Shown: one piece after another, positions 6,618-10,198 of the stretch
How positions within the stretch are numbered: the first letter of the stretch is position 1
How the letters are laid out: each line of letters begins with the position of its first letter
Source: JAJFTV01 sp964426355
Lineage (GTDB): Bacteria; Chloroflexota; Anaerolineae; Anaerolineales; Anaerolineaceae
DNA length: 10,198 bases
Reading direction: 5' to 3'
NCBI GenBank assembly: GCA_964426355.1
Contig: CAYRRA010000162.1
Span: 1-10,198 of the forward strand
Translations under genes and position numbers: made by a program
The notes under the pieces: generated by a model
Seen by the model: the letters and a program-made list of their open reading frames with translations, nothing else
Told to the model about the DNA's origin: nothing
Database searches by the model: none

Positions 6618-8305
6618 ATCAAAGTTTTGTTACGGTAATCAGGAAGGGCATTCCACAGAATGTTAACGAGAATGACCTTCACCTGGGCGATTTAGTTCTG
6701 GTTCAGACAGGGGATATCGTTCCAGCCGATTTGAAGTTGGTTGAAGCCAGGTCTCTCGAAGTCGATGAATTCGATATCACAGGAGAACTCATGCCTGTCG
6801 TAAAGACCATCGCGTCTGAAGATGTTTTTGTCTATATGGGATGTCGAATTATCCGCGGTTCTGCAAAGGGGGTAGTCGTTGCGTTAGGAAATGACACGGT
6901 TTTCGGCAGAATTTTGAATCAGGCAACTGCAGAAAATCCGACCTCAAGGTTTCGCCAATTTAGATTGAGGCAATTATGGATCCTTCTATTCCTCATACCA
7001 GCATTTTGCCAATCCATATCTCAATCGACCAACAGGCAAATGACAATCGTGCTCTATTTTTTTGCTGGTGTATTGTTATTGCTTTTCCAAGAGGATGCTC
7101 TAATCCTTTCATTTCTTTTGAAACGTGAACAACAAAAAAATAAAAAAAAGAATATCTTCATTCGTAATATCGAAATCATTCCTCACCTGGATGAAATCGA
7201 CATTATCTGTTTTGATAAAACCGGCGTATTAACAACCCGACAAATGGAGATAACGAAATTTTTCATGTATTCTTCATTGACAGAAGTTGATGCAAGATGT
7301 TCAGGTTTTGATGAGGATACTCAAGCTTTGATTAAAACTGCCTCAGTGTTATGCACTGACGTTTCCTTTTTTGAAAAAACGAAATTTGCTAATCCTGTTG
7401 ATTATGCGTTGATATCCTTTGCGCAAAGAGCTGGCGTTGATTTCGCAAAGATTTCCAGTAAATTTCAACGGATTTTCGATATGCCATTTGATTCTGAGAA
7501 AAGATATATGTATTGCGGATATGAAACTGAAGATCAGAAACAATGGTATTTTCTGAAGGGCGATCCTGATCTTGTCCTTTTGCAATGTAAAGACTACTTT
7601 GATGAAAATGGAGGAAAGGGAAGAATCGATTTCGGTTTTCAATCCAAGATTAGAGCCCTGAGCCAGTCCATCAGCCAAAAAGGGGATACTGCAATTGCCA
7701 TGGCTATTGCAGTTGGGGATGTAGCCCCACAACAGAATGAATATACATTTCTTTGTTTGGTCGAGTTCGAAAATACATTACAGGAGAATGCAAAAGATGT
7801 TGTTGAGAGAATGATCGAGAAAGGGATCCGCCCTTTGTTGCTCACTGGCGATAAATCTGAGGCAGCAGTAAAAATCGCACATGCGTGTGGAATCACACAG
7901 AATGGAAAAGCCTCATTATCCGGTAATGTGATTGATCGAATGACTCTTGATGAAGTTGGAAGACAAGCAGAGTATTGTTCAATTTTTTCCAGGTTATTGC
8001 CATCGCAAAAGGCTGCGATTATCCGACAACTCCAGAACAAGGGACACCGGGTAATGATGGTTGGCGATGGACCCAATGACGGAATCGCTTTGAATATTGC
8101 GGATATTGGAATTTCGTTTCAAACCGAAAGTTCACCGATTGCCAGACGATTTTCGTCAATCCTCTTGAATCATCTGAACAATCTACCAGAACTAATCCAA
8201 GGGGCATATAACCTGAAGAAAAGAATGAGGCAACTGCGATACTTTAGAATCGTAATATCAATTGTTCTTTTTATTACGCTCTATATATCTGCGTTTCAGA
8301 AATAA
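6602..8305 (+). CDS. Reduced P-type ATPase lacking M1-M2 and most C-terminal helices
   Basis: A 567-residue protein with a complete P-type ATPase cytoplasmic machine. The actuator domain has PADLKLVEAR and the dephosphorylation motif TGE (60-62). The phosphorylation site is CFDKTGVLTT (Asp205). The nucleotide domain has a KGDPD variant (319-323) of KGAPE. TGDKSEA follows, then the hinge GDGPND (488-493). The cytoplasmic pattern is closest to P2-type cation pumps. The membrane part is unusual: the protein starts at the actuator domain, has hydrophobic segments at about 124-140 and 147-173 (M3/M4 positions) and a single C-terminal one at about 546-565. M1-M2 and M6-M10 are missing. The M4 PEGLP signature is replaced by QEDAL (163-167), with the Glu kept and both prolines lost. 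An in-frame TGA sits immediately before the ATG, so no longer start is possible without a frameshift. It is last in the fluoride operon, 107 bases after the MutS-like pair. ATP turnover looks possible; ion transport by this chain alone looks unlikely. Confidence 0.85.
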   Translation: MEFFINQSFVTVIRKGIPQNVNENDLHLGDLVLVQTGDIVPADLKLVEARSLEVDEFDITGELMPVVKTIASEDVFVYMGCRIIRGSAKGVVVALGNDTVFGRILNQATAENPTSRFRQFRLRQLWILLFLIPAFCQSISQSTNRQMTIVLYFFAGVLLLLFQEDALILSFLLKREQQKNKKKNIFIRNIEIIPHLDEIDIICFDKTGVLTTRQMEITKFFMYSSLTEVDARCSGFDEDTQALIKTASVLCTDVSFFEKTKFANPVDYALISFAQRAGVDFAKISSKFQRIFDMPFDSEKRYMYCGYETEDQKQWYFLKGDPDLVLLQCKDYFDENGGKGRIDFGFQSKIRALSQSISQKGDTAIAMAIAVGDVAPQQNEYTFLCLVEFENTLQENAKDVVERMIEKGIRPLLLTGDKSEAAVKIAHACGITQNGKASLSGNVIDRMTLDEVGRQAEYCSIFSRLLPSQKAAIIRQLQNKGHRVMMVGDGPNDGIALNIADIGISFQTESSPIARRFSSILLNHLNNLPELIQGAYNLKKRMRQLRYFRIVISIVLFITLYISAFQK

Positions 8306-8364
8306 TACGAATTGATAGTAATTTACCCCGTATGCCGATCCCAACGATTGCATTTCTCTCCCGA

Positions 8365-8738
8365 TCATATTTCAGTAATTGGTTCAAACGTTATTAGAGG
8401 GCTCAATTCCGAAAATTGACTTTTTACCTGGTCAAGAATCTCTTCATGTTTTGGCTCTTCATACTTTGCGACAGCTAACAGGATTGCCCTTAGGGAAAAA
8501 TCGTTCTTATTACTAGCCGGGATTTCTAATATTCCGGCAATGTCCATTCGCATTGACGGATGCTTAAAATTTCTGACGCCATTATCTTCCACTCCGAACC
8601 CGAATGATGCAGGGCAGCAATCAGCATATCATTGAAGTTGGAGTGAGTAATGTCATCCATTTTCTGTCCGTAATTGGGGCATCCCTGTTGATTTACTTGC
8701 GCAGTTTGCCCCTGTCCGGGGCAATAATGGGTGAACAT
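8365..8738 (-). pseudogene. Unrecognised small protein gene, apparently frameshifted
   Basis: Two minus-strand frames overlap here. The first starts at ATG 8738 (MFTHYCPGQ) and reads sensibly to about 8600 (MLIAALHHSG), then runs into unconvincing sequence and stops at 8526. The second frame takes over at about 8598 (FGVEDNGVRNF) and continues to TGA at 8365-8367. Restoring one base in GGTTCGG at about 8594-8600 joins them into one protein of about 124 residues, rich in charged residues near the C-terminus, with no membrane segment. I do not recognise the family. It begins 17 bases after the histidine-phosphatase stop, so it is probably co-transcribed with it. Two separate coupled genes with a GTG start at 8592 is a less likely reading, because no ribosome site fits. 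Confidence 0.5.
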
Positions 8739-8755
8739 ATAACGCCACGAAAGGT

Positions 8756-9367
8756 TTAATTTTCCAGGTGGCAGGTATCATTCATTGTGACCAATGAAAA
8801 GACTTTATCCTTCACATCAATCACATTGATTGCACAGGGTTCCTGCCGGAGCTGCCAGAAATGTTCAATTCCGATTCCCAGGATACCCAGCAGAATCAAT
8901 CGATTGACCACCGTATGGCTCACCATGACGATTGTTTGATTTGGGTATGTTTTTGTCGCAGTTGTGATTGTAGACATCGCCCGAGATTGCACCTCAAGCA
9001 GATTTTCACCACCAGGAATCTGCACCTGTTCTGGATACTTGTACCAGGCATGAAATTGATCCCGCCACTTCAATTGGGTTTCTTCGGGTGTCAATCCTTG
9101 CCATTCGCCATAGTCAATATCCACCAAATCGGGAGCGGACTCTACTGGAACATTTGAAAGTTCTGCAATCGCACTAGCTGTTTGCAATGCTCGTTTTAAT
9201 GGGCTGGAAAAAATGATTTCCGGTTGCCAATGCTTCTGTATTCGAATTGCAGTTTTTTAAGCCTGGATTTAACCAATGGAATTTAATTCAATATCCACCC
9301 GACCACGAAATCGCTCAATTCGATTCCATTCTGTCTGTCCATGCCGAATAAGAAGAATCGCTGTCAC
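8756..9367 (-). pseudogene. Histidine-phosphatase (phosphoglycerate mutase-like) gene with two in-frame stops
   Basis: A continuous 204-codon frame from GTG 9365-9367 to TAA 8756-8758 encodes a full histidine phosphatase superfamily protein of normal length (about 200). Features are the catalytic IRHGQTEWN (His9), SSPLKRA with Arg59, YGEWQGL with Glu88, and VSHTVVNR with His151. Relatives include cofactor-dependent phosphoglycerate mutase, alpha-ribazole phosphatase and broad phosphatases; sequence alone does not choose. The frame is interrupted by TAA at 9269-9271 (codon 33) and at 9257-9259 (codon 37). Each is one C-to-T change from CAA, and reading Gln at both restores a normal IGQIQAQKTA stretch. 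Restarting downstream (TTG at 9187) would lose the catalytic His. AAGGG lies about 9 bases before the GTG. It follows enolase on the same strand. Most likely it is an inactive gene; sequence error is the alternative. Confidence 0.85.
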
Positions 9368-9388
9368 AATTTAATCCCTTAGAACGAT

Positions 9389-9416
9389 AGTGGCTGGGTG
9401 ATTTTACCCAGCCACT
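9389..9416 (-). terminator. Strong hairpin between enolase and the histidine-phosphatase gene
   Basis: AGTGGCTGGGT (9389-9399) pairs perfectly with ACCCAGCCACT (9406-9416), an 11-bp stem with a 6-base loop. It lies 17 bases past the enolase stop. No long T run follows on either strand, so it may be a partial terminator, an mRNA 3'-end stabiliser or a processing site rather than a complete intrinsic terminator. Confidence 0.6.
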
Positions 9417-9433
9417 TATTTGGTTCAGGTTGA

Positions 9434-10198
9434 CTATCTCACAAATGCTTTTCTACCAGCATAAATGGCTGCGTCACCCAATTCTTCCTCGATACGCATA
9501 AGCTGGTTGTATTTTTCCAATCGTTCCCCACGACAGGGCGCGCCAGTCTTGAGATGCCCGGTGCTCATAGCTACGGTAAAGTCTGCAATGAAACTGTCCA
9601 CTGTCTCGCCAGAACGATGTGAGACCATAGCTCCCCAGCCTGCCTTTTTTGCCATCTCAATGGTCGCGATGGTTTCGCTGAGTGTTCCAATCTGGTTGAG
9701 CTTGATCAAAACAGCATTGGCGACATTTTCCCGGATGCCTCTGGAAACACGCTCGACATTGGTTACAAATAAATCATCTCCTACTAATTCGATTTTGTCG
9801 CCGATAGTCTGGTTTAAGAGTTTCCAGCCATCCCAATCATCTTCTGCCAGCCCATCTTCAAGAACCACGATGGGGTATTTTTTCACCCAGTCGGCGTACA
9901 TGGCAACCATTTCAGCCGATGTGACTTTCTTACCCTCGGTGCGCAAATTGTAGAGACCATCCTCGTAGAAACCGCTTGAGGCGGGATCAAGAGCAATGGC
10001 AATTTGATCACCGGGTTTGTAGCCAGCCTTTTCAATGGCTTTCAAAATGACTTCGACCGCTTCTGCGTTGGTCTTCAAAGCAGGCGCGAACCCACCTTCA
10101 TCTCCCACGCCAGTGGTATAACCGCTGCTTTTCAAAACACCTTTGAGGGCATGATAGACTTCGCTGCCCCAGCGCAGTGCTTCCCGGAAATTAGGAGC
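9434..10198 (-). CDS. eno: Enolase, C-terminal 254 residues (5' end beyond window)
   Basis: Enolase converts 2-phosphoglycerate to phosphoenolpyruvate in glycolysis, in the cytoplasm. The frame is open to the right edge and ends at TAG 9434-9436. The catalytic-barrel motifs appear in order: GDEGGFAPAL with the general-acid Glu, ALDPASSGFY (first Mg Asp), VVLEDGLAEDDWDG (Mg Glu), VGDDLFVTN (Mg Asp), LIKLNQIGT (catalytic Lys), SHRSGET and KYNQLMRIEEELG. All metal and catalytic residues are intact. About 170 N-terminal residues are missing from the window. The metal site is where fluoride, with phosphate and Mg, inhibits the enzyme, which gives a possible reason for its place beside a fluoride-response island. 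Its promoter and any riboswitch are outside the window. A hairpin and the histidine-phosphatase gene follow it. Confidence 0.97.
   Translation of the reverse strand, partial: APNFREALRWGSEVYHALKGVLKSSGYTTGVGDEGGFAPALKTNAEAVEVILKAIEKAGYKPGDQIAIALDPASSGFYEDGLYNLRTEGKKVTSAEMVAMYADWVKKYPIVVLEDGLAEDDWDGWKLLNQTIGDKIELVGDDLFVTNVERVSRGIRENVANAVLIKLNQIGTLSETIATIEMAKKAGWGAMVSHRSGETVDSFIADFTVAMSTGHLKTGAPCRGERLEKYNQLMRIEEELGDAAIYAGRKAFVR

Noticed and set aside
7349..8207. Several minus-strand ORFs opposite the P-type ATPase
   Set aside because: They are antisense shadows of a frame with multiple family motifs and have no recognisable domains.
1..10198. CRISPR arrays, tRNA or rRNA genes, phage attachment sites
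   Set aside because: No regularly spaced repeats, cloverleaf sequences, rRNA-like segments or integrase context were seen on either strand.

Overview
The window reads as a fluoride-response island on a bacterial chromosome. It is built around two back-to-back fluoride (crcB-motif) riboswitches and flanked by an insertion sequence on the left and glycolysis-related genes on the right. Moderate-to-low GC, good Shine-Dalgarno sites and a sigma70-like promoter indicate a bacterium. The enolase C-terminus and the domain mix would fit an Anaerolineae-type Chloroflexota member, but that placement is a weak guess from memory.

Left (1-1241): an IS256-family transposase on the minus strand, open at the left edge. 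It is followed directly by the last ~74 codons of a plus-strand MutS-like ATPase gene. The fragment closely resembles the end of the intact gene at 4986-6494, so the IS appears to have broken a third MutS-like paralogue.

Centre-left, minus strand (1448-3274): promoter, fluoride riboswitch with terminator, crcB (fluoride channel), then a DUF190 + four-CBS-domain protein. Centre-right, plus strand (3301-8305): promoter, second fluoride riboswitch with terminator, two overlapping MutS-like ATPase genes (ATGA overlap), a possible tiny ORF, and an unusual P-type ATPase. The ATPase keeps its TGE, DKTG and GDGxND motifs but lacks M1-M2 and most of the C-terminal membrane half. The two MutS-like proteins differ at the switch His (Phe versus His), and both have Asn for the Walker B Asp, which suggests an obligate heteromer.

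Right, minus strand (8365-10198): the C-terminal 254 codons of enolase, a strong hairpin, a histidine-phosphatase gene interrupted by two in-frame TAA stops (both one C-to-T change from CAA), and an unrecognised gene that appears frameshifted. Enolase is a classic fluoride-inhibited enzyme, so its position beside the island may not be accidental.

Proposed logic (inference): when fluoride enters, both riboswitches turn on. CrcB exports the ion with a DUF190/CBS regulator, while the divergent operon makes a MutS-like ATPase pair and a reduced P-type ATPase whose job under fluoride stress is not established. That plus-strand operon is the least understood part of the window.
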